In this document: positions 24,252 to 32,659 of the stretch, one piece after another
Numbering within the stretch: position 1 is the first letter of the stretch
How the letters are laid out: each line of letters opens with the position of its first letter
Virus record (IMG/VR): IMGVR_UViG_3300037189_009350
Span: 1-35,420 of that record
Length of the DNA: 35,420 nucleotides
Source: a virus
Strand: one strand, 5' to 3'
Notes under the pieces: model-generated
What the model was told of the DNA's origin: nothing
Seen by the model: only the letters and a program-made list of their open reading frames with translations
Database searches by the model: none
Made by a program: the position numbers and the translations under genes

Positions 24252-25045
24252 TGTATCAAGTAACAGAAAAAAGTACTGTATTTGGCTTTAAAACACCTTT
24301 TGGTTTAAAAACACCATTTAAGCTTCCAACTTCTAGTGGGGTAGCATTTAGTGATTTGTTTTATAGTTTGGCATTACAACTTTATCCTACTGGTAGAGCT
24401 TGGAATATGTTTAAGTATAGTATGATGGAAAAGTTTCATTCTGCTATAAATGTAAGTTTTGTTAGGCTTTTAAACGATGCTAAATTCACAATAGATTCTT
24501 GTTTTCCAGATAATGATAATTTCGATGTTAATGATTGTGCTTTGTGGGAATATAGATATGGTATAACAACAAATGTTTTACTTGATTTACCTACTAGAAG
24601 ATTAGCAATTTATCGTAGGATGTCAAGAGGTAGAAATGTTCTTGCTAGACAACACATAAGCTATATAGAATATCAATTACAATTAGCAGGATTTAATGTA
24701 TATCTTTATGAAAATGGATTTATAGAAGGTGGCGTATTGATTCATAAAAGACCAGATGAAATATTGGCTCTTATTCCTCCAACAACACAACATGGCGGAA
24801 CAACACAACATGGAATTGGAACACAACATGGAGGAGTAAGCGTAGATATAATTGCTAATTCATATATGCCAAATGAATTATATGGAGTTGGAGATGATTA
24901 CTTATCAAAAACATTTTTTATTGGAGGACCAACGTTGGGAGCTACAGCTGTTGTTCCAGAAAATAGAGAAAAAGAATTTAGAGAACTTGTCTTAAAATTG
25001 AAACCAGCACATTTAGTTGCTTTCACATTTATAGATTATTTGTAA
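24251..25045 (+). CDS. Baseplate wedge protein, Mu gp48-like
   Basis: 264 residues. The core, LFYSLALQLYPTGRAWNMFK then helical segments with SFVRLLNDAKF and YRRMSRGRNVLARQHISYIE, fits the Mu gp48/YmfQ family. A low-complexity stretch near residue 180 holds three TQHG units (TQHGGTTQHGIGTQHG). Usually this protein connects the baseplate to tail fibres, and here two fibre-like genes follow directly. Confidence 0.75.
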   Translation: MYQVTEKSTVFGFKTPFGLKTPFKLPTSSGVAFSDLFYSLALQLYPTGRAWNMFKYSMMEKFHSAINVSFVRLLNDAKFTIDSCFPDNDNFDVNDCALWEYRYGITTNVLLDLPTRRLAIYRRMSRGRNVLARQHISYIEYQLQLAGFNVYLYENGFIEGGVLIHKRPDEILALIPPTTQHGGTTQHGIGTQHGGVSVDIIANSYMPNELYGVGDDYLSKTFFIGGPTLGATAVVPENREKEFRELVLKLKPAHLVAFTFIDYL

Positions 25046-25066
25046 TATTGTAATAAATAAAAAGAA

Positions 25067-26110
25067 ATGAGAGCATTAAACACAAATCCTAATGTAGATA
25101 ATTCAGATTTAGTAAATTATCCTCTGGGAAGAATAAAAAACAATACTGGTAGCGGTAATGGTACACCAGTAAATGAAAGAGTTTACGGAGATATTCATCA
25201 AACAATCGCAAAAATGATGCGATTGTACAATATTTTACCTAATAATTTGCCGGACAATGAAACAAATGGATTTCAAATAATTGAATCTATTGTTGCATTA
25301 GCTTCAAAAAACGATTTTATTTTACCATTAAGTTTAAACTCTGGAATATTAAGCATACCTATTAAATTAGGATTTATGTTAACTGGAGAACAATTAGTTT
25401 GTAAAGCATTATTTGATTTAGGAACTGAAACTCAAATAAAAGGTTCTGACAACGTAACTTTTGCTTTCTCCGCAAATGGTTCATTTCAAACAAATGAGTA
25501 CGTTAGGCTTATTAAAACAAGCGGTGGAGTAGAATTAATACGATTAGTTGACAATGTTTCTTTAGATTCGATGGTAACGGATTTAACTTTTTTGAAAAAA
25601 GCAACACAAGCACAAGAAAATGCTGGAGTAATAGATACAAAAGCAACTACACCTTTAACAAATTTAGTTGCATTTACCAAAAGAGTAATTGGACTTGATT
25701 CAGGCAGTTATTTAGCCACATTAATTAGAAACGGTCTTTACAATACAGAACATTTTGCTTTGGTAGAAGAATTGAAAAAAAATAAAAACAATGGCTGGTT
25801 TGGTAGCGTAAATGTAGGCGACCCAATAGGTACTACATATTCAGTAAATGGAAATTGCGTTTCAGCGGTTTCAGTTGACAGCGGTCAGCCCAACAATTCA
25901 CAAATTGAAATAACAATGCAAAACGCAATGCCGAATTTGAACTATTATGTAAGATTACATATTCAATCAATGGGCTCAATAAATTTAGACAACGACATAT
26001 ATTCTCCAGTTTTTTCGCCAATTTCAACAACAAAATTTCAAATAGCCATAGCCGAACCAATTGACACAAGCAAAGCATTAAGATTTCATTTTGAAGCAAT
26101 ACAAATATAA
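25067..26110 (+). CDS. Fibre-like protein 1 (receptor-binding candidate)
   Basis: 347 residues. The N-terminal 160 residues (MRALNTNPNVDNSDLVNYPL, then GRIKNNTGSGNGTPVNERV, then GDIHQTIAKMMRLYNILP) match the start of the next gene in order and composition, so the pair is duplicated. The C-terminal half differs and is strand-rich (SAVSVDSGQPNNSQIEI, SPISTTKFQIAIAEPI), a likely receptor-contact domain. It follows the gp48-like gene, as a tail fibre or spike would. No enzymatic motif is seen. Confidence 0.65.
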   Translation: MRALNTNPNVDNSDLVNYPLGRIKNNTGSGNGTPVNERVYGDIHQTIAKMMRLYNILPNNLPDNETNGFQIIESIVALASKNDFILPLSLNSGILSIPIKLGFMLTGEQLVCKALFDLGTETQIKGSDNVTFAFSANGSFQTNEYVRLIKTSGGVELIRLVDNVSLDSMVTDLTFLKKATQAQENAGVIDTKATTPLTNLVAFTKRVIGLDSGSYLATLIRNGLYNTEHFALVEELKKNKNNGWFGSVNVGDPIGTTYSVNGNCVSAVSVDSGQPNNSQIEITMQNAMPNLNYYVRLHIQSMGSINLDNDIYSPVFSPISTTKFQIAIAEPIDTSKALRFHFEAIQI

Positions 26111-26122
26111 CAAACGTTAATT

Positions 26123-27289
26123 ATGAGAACATTAAATCAACTAGAAATAGTTCAAGATACAAATGAAAAATACCCATTTGGTTCAACTGTAAAAAATGAA
26201 ACAGAAATAAACGAAGGAACTCCTATTGTATCTGAATACATAGGTGATATTATTCAAAATCTTTATAAATTAGTTTCATTAGCTGAAATTACACCAACAG
26301 GAACAGAAGATTCAAATGTTACTCAATATCAAATTGTAGAGGCATTAAAAAAACTGCCTAACGATTTAAATGATATTGAACAAGTTTTGTCTTTGAATGA
26401 AGATGTTTGGAGTATTCCGTTCAATTTATTAACATTGCCAAATAAATATTTTCTTTTTGCAAAAGCATCCGAAGATTATAATAACTCAGCAACATACACT
26501 TTTAAAGGAACTGGAGAAACAGAATATGCTTTTGCAAGTCAAGGATTTGTAACTGGCGATGAACTTTTAATTATAATTAACACTTCAGGAGTAATTGCAT
26601 ATAGCCTAACAAAAGCATCTTCTGTTGCACAAGATATTTCAACAACATTAGGAGCTCCATTGGCTTACAATGGTTCTAATAAAATGTGGTATCAAGACAA
26701 CGGAAAAATATTTAGCGATACACCTGATATTTATGATTTACAAAGTGTAATAAGAACAGATGTTGAGGATTCTACTGTTATTGTAAATGATATTTTTATT
26801 ATGGACTCAAATATTGTATGTTTTTGTTTTATACCTATTGCAAATACATATTTTTTCAGAAAATTTGAACTTACTGATTTAAGCACTTCAACAGCAGTTA
26901 CTATTGTTGGAGGGTCTTTTGATGATAGCGCAGACTTTAGTCCTTATATTTTTGCTAGTAATAGGTTTTTATATGTAACAAACAATATGAACTCTAGTGC
27001 TGACGATTTTTTAATTGTAAGATTAAATTTTAATTCTTTTGCTTCAACAATGACTTTTGTATCTTCAACAGAATTAGATGAAACTTTTATTAAAACAACA
27101 AACGGTGTTGTTGTTGGAAATTTTATATATACAATGATTTCTGGAGAACTTAACAAGTTTAATGTTATTACTGGAACAAAAACTACCATAGGTACTTTTC
27201 CAAGTGTTGCAGGGCAATTATTTGGATTTGATAATTCTGTATTTTTTGGTAGTGGTGAAATTGCGAAAAAATGGAATTTAATAAATTAA
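26123..27289 (+). CDS. Fibre-like protein 2, paralogue of fibre 1 with a propeller-like C-terminus
   Basis: 388 residues. The N-terminus (MRTLNQLEIVQDTNEKYPFG, with NEGTPIVSEYIGDIIQNLYK) is related to fibre 1. Residues 200-388 are made of repeating beta-type segments, for example VIVNDIFIMDSNIV, ASNRFLYVTNNMNS, KTTNGVVVGNFIYT and GQLFGFDNSVFFG, suggesting a propeller or repeated-sheet fold. Such domains commonly bind surface glycans. The two tandem fibres with a shared anchor and divergent tips suggest switching of host receptor. Confidence 0.65.
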   Translation: MRTLNQLEIVQDTNEKYPFGSTVKNETEINEGTPIVSEYIGDIIQNLYKLVSLAEITPTGTEDSNVTQYQIVEALKKLPNDLNDIEQVLSLNEDVWSIPFNLLTLPNKYFLFAKASEDYNNSATYTFKGTGETEYAFASQGFVTGDELLIIINTSGVIAYSLTKASSVAQDISTTLGAPLAYNGSNKMWYQDNGKIFSDTPDIYDLQSVIRTDVEDSTVIVNDIFIMDSNIVCFCFIPIANTYFFRKFELTDLSTSTAVTIVGGSFDDSADFSPYIFASNRFLYVTNNMNSSADDFLIVRLNFNSFASTMTFVSSTELDETFIKTTNGVVVGNFIYTMISGELNKFNVITGTKTTIGTFPSVAGQLFGFDNSVFFGSGEIAKKWNLIN

Positions 27290-27295
27290 GTTGTT

Positions 27296-28051
27296 ATGGC
27301 ACGACAAATGTTAAACGTAAATACTAATGCTAACATTATTTTAACCAATAAGTTAGAGCGTTTAAATAAAAGTGCGTTTCCTATCGCTGTAAGAGCAACT
27401 TTAAACGATGCTGCGTTTGTATCTAAGAAAACCAATATCCTAGAAAGTGCAAAAAGGAATATGACAGTCAGAAATCCCAGTTTTTTTAGAAAGTTTACTG
27501 GAGTAAATCGAGCTAAAGGATTTGATGTAAAATCAATGCAATCAGAAGTTGGATTTGTCAATACAGACCCTAACAAACTTAAAGGCAGAAAAGCTATTCA
27601 AGGTATGGAGCATAATGAGGTTGGAGGAAGTGACAATACTGGAGCAATGTACCTTCCAAAAGCAAGAACTTCTAATAGTGCATCACGTTTGGTTAAAAAG
27701 AAATCAAGATTTAATAAAGCCAATATTGTAAAAGGTGGAGGCAGTAAATCCAGAAGTAAAAAAGCACAATTTACAGCTAATGCTTATGAATCTGCCAAGC
27801 AAAAGAAACCTACATTTATTGAAACATCGAAAGGCAACTTTTTAGTTCAAGTAACTAAATTTAGTTCAGACCATAAGAAGTTAAAAATAAAAATGGATTT
27901 CTTAATGAGAAGCAGAAAACAAAATGTAGCAAAAGCAAAAGCAACATATTTTAACAAGGAAGCTGCATTAAAAACACAAACAGAAATAGATGGTTTTTAC
28001 AATACCAACGCAAATTATCAATTCAATAGAGTTTTAAAAGGAACAAGATAA
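27296..28051 (+). CDS. Possible minor tail protein Z-like
   Basis: 251 residues, strongly basic (many Lys/Arg). The early segment (AFPIAVRATLNDAAFVSKKT, then ILESAKRNMTVRNPSFFRKF) resembles minor tail protein Z family members, which have a conserved A..A.LN..A...K motif. The rest is low in hydrophobic cores and includes a Lys-Ser-rich stretch (KKSRFNKANIVKGGG). Its place between fibre and baseplate genes fits a tail-completion role. The family call is tentative. Confidence 0.5.
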   Translation: MARQMLNVNTNANIILTNKLERLNKSAFPIAVRATLNDAAFVSKKTNILESAKRNMTVRNPSFFRKFTGVNRAKGFDVKSMQSEVGFVNTDPNKLKGRKAIQGMEHNEVGGSDNTGAMYLPKARTSNSASRLVKKKSRFNKANIVKGGGSKSRSKKAQFTANAYESAKQKKPTFIETSKGNFLVQVTKFSSDHKKLKIKMDFLMRSRKQNVAKAKATYFNKEAALKTQTEIDGFYNTNANYQFNRVLKGTR

Positions 28052-28061
28052 AAAAGTAGTT

Positions 28062-29273
28062 ATGATTTGGGAGCAAAGAATTGAAACAAGATTTAGCATC
28101 AAAACTGGAGATGGAAATATTTATTATCCTTTACAAAAAGGAGGTGATAAAGAGCGTGAATTTAATACCTCTACTTTTGAATTTATAAAAGTTTATGGAA
28201 CTTTGGTTGATAGAAAGAAGCCACAAGGAGCAAGATACAATTTGGTTTTTTACTTTGAGGGTGCTAATAATATAGACCAAGCTGATGAATTTGAAATATC
28301 TTGTGAAGACCCAAGACAATGGACTGTAACGCATCCTTTTTACGGAACAATTGTAGGTCAACCTTTAAGCATTAGAAGGGATGATAGTTCATTAAATATT
28401 ACTGAAATTACAGTGCCATTTTTTGAAAGCATTAGTCCAGACTATCCATTTAGTAATTTTTCCAAAAAAGACAATACTAGGGATTTGCAAAGAAGAACTG
28501 CAACAGCATTAGCAAGTGCTGCTACTGATGTTTCTTATGAACCAGTTGATATACAAAAGCAAAATGCAACACTTCAAATCATGAGTTCTGAATTAAGCAA
28601 TTTGGCTGACAATAGTACTTATGCAGATTTTCAAAATGCTTTAAATGGCGGATTAGCAGCAATCGATAGTTTGCTCGATAGTCCTTTAAATGCTATTGGT
28701 GAAGTGCAAAACTTTTTAGATTTACCTGCAACATATATTAGAGCCGTTGAAGCTCGTGTTGCAAGTTATGAGGCTATTTTACTTAGGCTAAAAGAATCAG
28801 TTGAAACTGTTGCGGATAAAAAGTATTATGAAGCAATGGCGGGAACAGTTTTGTCATTAATTAGTGTTGTTTTGCTTTCGCCAATTACAGGCGATTATGT
28901 TTTGACTTCTGATGTAGAATATTACTATAATAGACTAACTAGTCTTTATGATGATTATCTAAAAACTCTTGATAGTTTTGAGGTTTCTGTTTATGATGTA
29001 AGTAATGCTTATATTCCAGATGCTACTGCACAACAAGAATTATCTACATTAATGAATTATTCAATAGCGAATTTATACGAATTTACTTTTGGAACAAAAC
29101 GACAAAGAATAGTTGTTTTAACTAAAGATAGTAATGTAATTTTGCTTACTCATAAGTATTTAGGATTGGATGATTTAGATGAAAATATCGATATTTTTAT
29201 TCAAACAAATAATATTAAATTTAATGAGTTGTTTGCATTAAAAAAAGGCAGAGAAATAAAGTACATTAAATAA
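28062..29273 (+). CDS. DNA circulation / baseplate hub-like protein (Mu gpN-like)
   Basis: 403 residues. The N-terminus (TRFSIKTGDGNIYYPLQKGG, then KEREFNTSTFEFI, GTLVDRKKPQGARYNLVFYF, DPRQWTVTHPFYGTIVGQPL) matches the DNA circulation N-terminal family found in Mu-like phages. The middle and C-terminal part is helical, then a beta-rich LysM-like end (NVILLTHKYLGLDD). In Mu-like phages this protein belongs to the baseplate hub. It precedes the gpP-like hub gene. Confidence 0.75.
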   Translation: MIWEQRIETRFSIKTGDGNIYYPLQKGGDKEREFNTSTFEFIKVYGTLVDRKKPQGARYNLVFYFEGANNIDQADEFEISCEDPRQWTVTHPFYGTIVGQPLSIRRDDSSLNITEITVPFFESISPDYPFSNFSKKDNTRDLQRRTATALASAATDVSYEPVDIQKQNATLQIMSSELSNLADNSTYADFQNALNGGLAAIDSLLDSPLNAIGEVQNFLDLPATYIRAVEARVASYEAILLRLKESVETVADKKYYEAMAGTVLSLISVVLLSPITGDYVLTSDVEYYYNRLTSLYDDYLKTLDSFEVSVYDVSNAYIPDATAQQELSTLMNYSIANLYEFTFGTKRQRIVVLTKDSNVILLTHKYLGLDDLDENIDIFIQTNNIKFNELFALKKGREIKYIK

Positions 29274-29300
29274 ATTTTTTTTACGTAAAACTATAATATT

Positions 29301-30479
29301 TTGGAAATAGTCATCAATGGCAAATCTATTGCCTATTTTAATTCTGGCACAATAAATTTAAAGTTAGATTCCATAGCTTCTACTTTTGAGTTTGCAGCGT
29401 ATTTTAAGCCACAAGAAATAGATTTTCAAGAGATTTTTAAGCCTTTGCAATATTTACCAGTTGAGATTTATAATAGCAAAAAGAATTTAATTTTTACGGG
29501 CACAATATTAAATCATCGATTTACAAGTAATAGTGGGCGAGAATTAGTTATTATATCTGGTTACAGTAAGTGTGGCATATTGGAAGATGTTTGCATACCT
29601 CCTTCAGAAAATTATTCTTTAGAAAGCAATAACAAATCATTAAAGGATATTGCTACACAACTATGCAGACTTTTTGGAATTAATGTTGTAGTATCTGACC
29701 AAGCCAAAAGCATTTCAGAAACAAATATAAAAACTACTGCAAAAACTACTAAAGAAAAATCTGATTATGCATCTATTAAAGCAAAAGCAAATAGCGTATT
29801 TGGACGAACCTCTGCAAGTCCATCAGAAAGCATTCGTGATTATTTGGCTAAATTAGCTAGTCAAAAAAATATTATTTTATCACATAATGAAAAGGGAGAA
29901 GTTTTGTTGTTTCAGCCAAACTACAATCAACTACCAAGATATTTTTTTACAAAAGGAAATACTATTTCTATGAGTGCCGATTACAATGGTCAAGCGTTGC
30001 ATAGCGATATATTCATAGTCAGACAGCCTAGCGATGAAAATCAAGGCGTTTCTACCTTTGACCGAGCAAAGAATACATTAGTAGCAAAATATCGTCCTAC
30101 AACGAAGATTATGAGTTCTGGAGAAGATGCTCAAACTAAAGATGCTGCCAAAAATGAATTAGCATCAGAATTAAAAGCTATTCAATTAACATTGGAACTT
30201 CAAGGTTTGTTTGATGAAATATATCCCGGAGAAATTGTAAACGTACACAATCACCACATATATTGTTACGCATACAATAGATTTATGGTTGATTCAATAA
30301 CATTAAAATTTGATTCTAAATCAGATACAACAACTTTAAATTTAGTAGTGCCAGAAACCTTTACTGGAGGAGAACTAATAAGAGATATTTTTTATAATCA
30401 CACAGACGACAATTTCCATATTGACGACACTTTAAATGAGTTAGAGCATCAATATGTAGATGATAGGAATATAGAATAA
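29301..30479 (+). CDS. Baseplate hub protein, Mu gpP (gp44)-like
   Basis: 392 residues. The start is a TTG; no in-frame ATG lies near the conserved beginning (EIVINGKSIAYFNSGTINLK). Features typical of the gp27/gpP family are the N-terminal beta region with FEFAAYF and ILNHRFTSNSGRELVIISGY, then KDIATQLCRLFGINVVVSDQ, a linker, and a second domain with IRDYLAKLASQKNIILSHNE and DEIYPGEIVNVHNHHIYCYA. It forms the central ring under the tube. It follows the gpN-like gene by 27 bases. Confidence 0.75.
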   Translation: MEIVINGKSIAYFNSGTINLKLDSIASTFEFAAYFKPQEIDFQEIFKPLQYLPVEIYNSKKNLIFTGTILNHRFTSNSGRELVIISGYSKCGILEDVCIPPSENYSLESNNKSLKDIATQLCRLFGINVVVSDQAKSISETNIKTTAKTTKEKSDYASIKAKANSVFGRTSASPSESIRDYLAKLASQKNIILSHNEKGEVLLFQPNYNQLPRYFFTKGNTISMSADYNGQALHSDIFIVRQPSDENQGVSTFDRAKNTLVAKYRPTTKIMSSGEDAQTKDAAKNELASELKAIQLTLELQGLFDEIYPGEIVNVHNHHIYCYAYNRFMVDSITLKFDSKSDTTTLNLVVPETFTGGELIRDIFYNHTDDNFHIDDTLNELEHQYVDDRNIE

Positions 30480-30488
30480 ATAAAATAA

Positions 30489-30598
30489 TTTTTTTTTGGG
30501 GGAAATTCTAAAAAAGAAAAAAATTTACCACAGAAAAATAAATTTTTTTTGCACAGATTTTAAAAATAAATAAATTTTTTTTCTACAAAAACACAGCT
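30489..30598 (+). repeat. T-run and CACAG-containing direct repeats before the spike gene
   Basis: A 110-base gap with three long T runs. CACAG-AAAAATAAATTTTTTTT at 30530-30550 and CACAG-ATTTTAAAAATAAATAAATTTTTTTT at 30552-30582 form a degenerate direct repeat, with a third CACAG just before the ATG. This resembles the CACAGA-type intergenic repeats found in Bacteroidota genomes. Confidence 0.5.
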
Positions 30599-31090
30599 AT
30601 GATAACATTCTCAAAATATTCAAGTGCATTAATTACAGGTGCAAAACGAATTTTAAAAATCAAACAATTTGGAGTAAAAACTGCAAAAGAGTGTGGACCA
30701 TTTGGATTTGACAGCGTTCCATTCGAGGGCATGACAGCCATATACGCGGAAACAAGCAACAAAGACGAGGCAGTTGTCATTGGCTACATCAACATCGGGC
30801 AGTTTGTAGGGGCAGGTGAAAGCCGTATGTACTCGGTGGACAGCTCTGGACAGCTCTTGGGGTATGTGTATAACCGCAACGATGGGGCATTAGGACTTAA
30901 CGGCTTTGATTTTAGTGCGGTTAGGTTCTTACCATTAGATCAGGCGATTCAAGCCCAAAATATATTGATAAATGCGGAACTTGCAAAAATTGCTACAGCC
31001 ATAAACGCTATAGTCCCCGGATCTTATATAGTTGATCCAGTTTCGACAAATTTAGCACCAGCAGAAAGCCCAACGGTTAAAATAAAATAG
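30599..31090 (+). CDS. Baseplate spike-like protein (Mu gp45-like)
   Basis: 163 residues. The middle, GMTAIYAETSNKDEAVVIGY, INIGQFVGAGESRMYSVDSS and GYVYNRNDGALGLNGFDFSA, fits the gp45 spike family: a short beta domain with an aromatic GYIN strand, the glycine-rich AGE turn and the LY/MYS strand. The tip would pierce the host membrane. The central 180 bases (30721-30900) are about half GC, unlike the AT-rich surroundings, suggesting recent acquisition from another source. Confidence 0.65.
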   Translation: MITFSKYSSALITGAKRILKIKQFGVKTAKECGPFGFDSVPFEGMTAIYAETSNKDEAVVIGYINIGQFVGAGESRMYSVDSSGQLLGYVYNRNDGALGLNGFDFSAVRFLPLDQAIQAQNILINAELAKIATAINAIVPGSYIVDPVSTNLAPAESPTVKIK

Positions 31091-31135
31091 ACTATTATAA
31101 AATAGTTCTTACAAAATACAGATTTATATATTTAC

Positions 31136-31171
31136 GTCAATACCAATAAAATAAGGTATTGACTTTTTTTT
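31136..31171 (+). terminator. Terminator after the spike gene (end of the tail operon)
   Basis: GTCAATACC (31136-31144) and GGTATTGAC (31155-31163) form a perfect 9-bp stem with a 10-base loop, followed by eight T. It closes the late operon. Confidence 0.85.
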
Positions 31172-31194
31172 ATGTAAAAAAAGCAAAAAAATGT

Positions 31195-31226
31195 TTGTTT
31201 ATTAAATTTAAAGTGTTGTATATTTG
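31195..31226 (+). promoter_or_regulatory. Promoter of the small-gene cluster
   Basis: TTG (31195-31197) and TATATTTG (31219-31226), 21 bases apart, match the Bacteroidota consensus. It lies just after the late terminator and 43 bases before the first small ORF, so it drives the cluster independently. Confidence 0.65.
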
Positions 31227-31268
31227 TCCCAACAAAAACAAATCAATATTAATTTAAACTTTATTATT

Positions 31269-31388
31269 ATGAATACAATAAAATTTCCACAACCTAAAAA
31301 AATTGATTACAGAAAATTTATAGAACCTAAAAAACAAATTTTTGTAACTAAAAACGGTTTAACAACAGCGTTACTAATTAATAGATAA
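31269..31388 (+). CDS. 39-residue hypothetical peptide
   Basis: ATG at 31269 to TAA at 31386-31388. The sequence is basic and proline-lysine-containing (KFPQPKKIDYRKFIEPKKQI) with a hydrophobic end (TTALLIN). It is the first gene behind the cluster promoter. No domain is recognised. Confidence 0.5.
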   Translation: MNTIKFPQPKKIDYRKFIEPKKQIFVTKNGLTTALLINR

Positions 31389-31413
31389 AAACAACTTTAA
31401 AAACTTAGAAAAC

Positions 31414-31749
31414 ATGAAAACAAAAATTTCAAAAAAAGACATCAACAACAGATTTAAAAACGTTTTACGTATTCATGCAGATGAATTGTATAATTTGCTT
31501 TATTTTAAAAATGCTTTTGCCTATTCAATAAGGTTTGAAGGTTGGGCGTGTGACTATTACGAAATTGGTAATGTTTGTTTTTGCTCTGGCTATTCTCCAA
31601 TTGGACAAAAAGCGAATAGAGATTTAGAAAAACATTTTGAAGCGAAAGCCAAAAAAATAAGAGAAAGTAATTTTTTCAAAAGAGAAACAAAAATAAAAAA
31701 AATAGATTCTTTATTATTAGAATTTGCAAACCAATTAATTAACAACTAA
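31414..31749 (+). CDS. Hypothetical protein
   Basis: 111 residues, basic. The centre contains SIRFEGWACDYYEIGNVCFC with several aromatic and Cys residues, perhaps a small folded domain. The C-terminus is helical and charged. Nothing links it to a known family. It starts 25 bases after the 39-residue peptide. Confidence 0.6.
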   Translation: MKTKISKKDINNRFKNVLRIHADELYNLLYFKNAFAYSIRFEGWACDYYEIGNVCFCSGYSPIGQKANRDLEKHFEAKAKKIRESNFFKRETKIKKIDSLLLEFANQLINN

Positions 31750-31760
31750 AATATAAAAAA

Positions 31761-31985
31761 ATGATAACAACTATTAACAATGATTTGAGAGTTTACCAAG
31801 TTTTAACGAGTACAGGTAAACAATATTTTTGCAATATAACAGACTTAAACGAAATTTGTAAAGATATGAATCAGGGCTATTTTAAAATATTTCATTTCTG
31901 GAATAATAAAGCGCAAAGAGTAAGCAAAAAAGACTTAAAAGCTTTTTTTGAGGGCTCAGAACTTAAACAAGAATTTTTCTATTAA
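31761..31985 (+). CDS. Small hypothetical protein
   Basis: 74 residues. Alternating strand and helix segments (YQVLTSTGKQYFCNITDLNE, then YFKIFHFWNNKAQRVSKKDL). It begins 11 bases after the previous stop. No motif recognised. Confidence 0.6.
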   Translation: MITTINNDLRVYQVLTSTGKQYFCNITDLNEICKDMNQGYFKIFHFWNNKAQRVSKKDLKAFFEGSELKQEFFY

Positions 31986-32006
31986 TAAATACAAAAAATC
32001 AAAACT

Positions 32007-32201
32007 ATGAAAAAATACACTTTTACAATTTTAGCCTTAAAAATCGGATCAATTGGAAAACGTAAAAATTTTACGATTACAATTGAATCAAATAATTTTG
32101 AAAATGCAAAGTTAAAATTATACGATACCCACGAGCATATACAAATAATAAGCGTTAACCGAATTAAACCAGATCAAAACTATAACTTTAATATTAATTA
32201 A
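32007..32201 (+). CDS. Small hypothetical protein
   Basis: 64 residues, basic, strand-rich (YTFTILALKIGSIGKRKNFT, then ISVNRIKPDQNYNFN). It ends 8 bases before the next start. Its rightward, tight packing argues for a real gene; no function is recognised. Confidence 0.55.
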   Translation: MKKYTFTILALKIGSIGKRKNFTITIESNNFENAKLKLYDTHEHIQIISVNRIKPDQNYNFNIN

Positions 32202-32209
32202 TCTAAAAA

Positions 32210-32323
32210 ATGAAAGCAAAAATAAAAATCGTTAAATTTTGGGTTACTGCAAATTATAATCAAATATTTATAATATTGTTTTTACTCTATTTTGTGGGTC
32301 AAATTATTAGAATATTAATTTAA
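32210..32323 (+). CDS. 37-residue single-TM peptide
   Basis: ATG at 32210 to TAA at 32321-32323. Basic start (MKAKIKIVKF) followed by an uncharged stretch (NQIFIILFLLYFVGQIIRIL) that could cross the membrane once, a 37-residue peptide. It is one of three adjacent candidates with a membrane segment. Confidence 0.45.
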   Translation: MKAKIKIVKFWVTANYNQIFIILFLLYFVGQIIRILI

Positions 32324-32336
32324 AAATCAATTAACC

Positions 32337-32438
32337 ATGAGAACCAAACCAAGAAAAAAAAATGAAATTCAAAAAATCATCCCAGTAGTTAACCTTTTAA
32401 TTTTATCAATAATAATTTTAACCATAGCAATAAATTAA
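32337..32438 (+). CDS. 33-residue single-TM peptide
   Basis: ATG at 32337 to TAA at 32436-32438. A strongly basic N-terminus (RTKPRKKNEIQK) precedes a hydrophobic segment (IIPVVNLLILSIIILTIAIN). This is the second of three small membrane peptides in a row, and its end is only 4 bases before the next start. Confidence 0.45.
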   Translation: MRTKPRKKNEIQKIIPVVNLLILSIIILTIAIN

Positions 32439-32442
32439 AACC

Positions 32443-32655
32443 ATGAAAAAACCATTTAGAAAAATTTTATTAATTATTACAGTTTTGGCGCTTATATTTT
32501 TAACTATGTTAATAATGGCGCCAAGTAACAACAATACAAATTTAACGCCGGTTTCATTACCTGAAGAAATAAGCGAAGCAAAGCCGGGCGATCAATTACA
32601 AATTATATCTGTTTCAGATAGTATATATGTTGGTTTTAACAATTCAAAAAATTAA
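32443..32655 (+). CDS. 70-residue membrane-anchored protein
   Basis: 70 residues. A basic N-terminus (KKPFRK) and a strong hydrophobic segment (ILLIITVLALIFLTMLIMAP) are followed by a hydrophilic domain of about 40 residues. It probably anchors in the inner membrane with the C-terminus outside. No Cys-type lipobox is seen. It is the third of three adjacent membrane peptides, possibly lysis, exclusion or envelope-related. Confidence 0.6.
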   Translation: MKKPFRKILLIITVLALIFLTMLIMAPSNNNTNLTPVSLPEEISEAKPGDQLQIISVSDSIYVGFNNSKN

Positions 32656-32659
32656 TAAA

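Noticed and set aside
32627-32659. Earlier ATG for the 107-residue protein
   Set aside because: It lies inside the preceding gene; the ATG at 32660, four bases after that stop, fits the spacing used by the neighbours.
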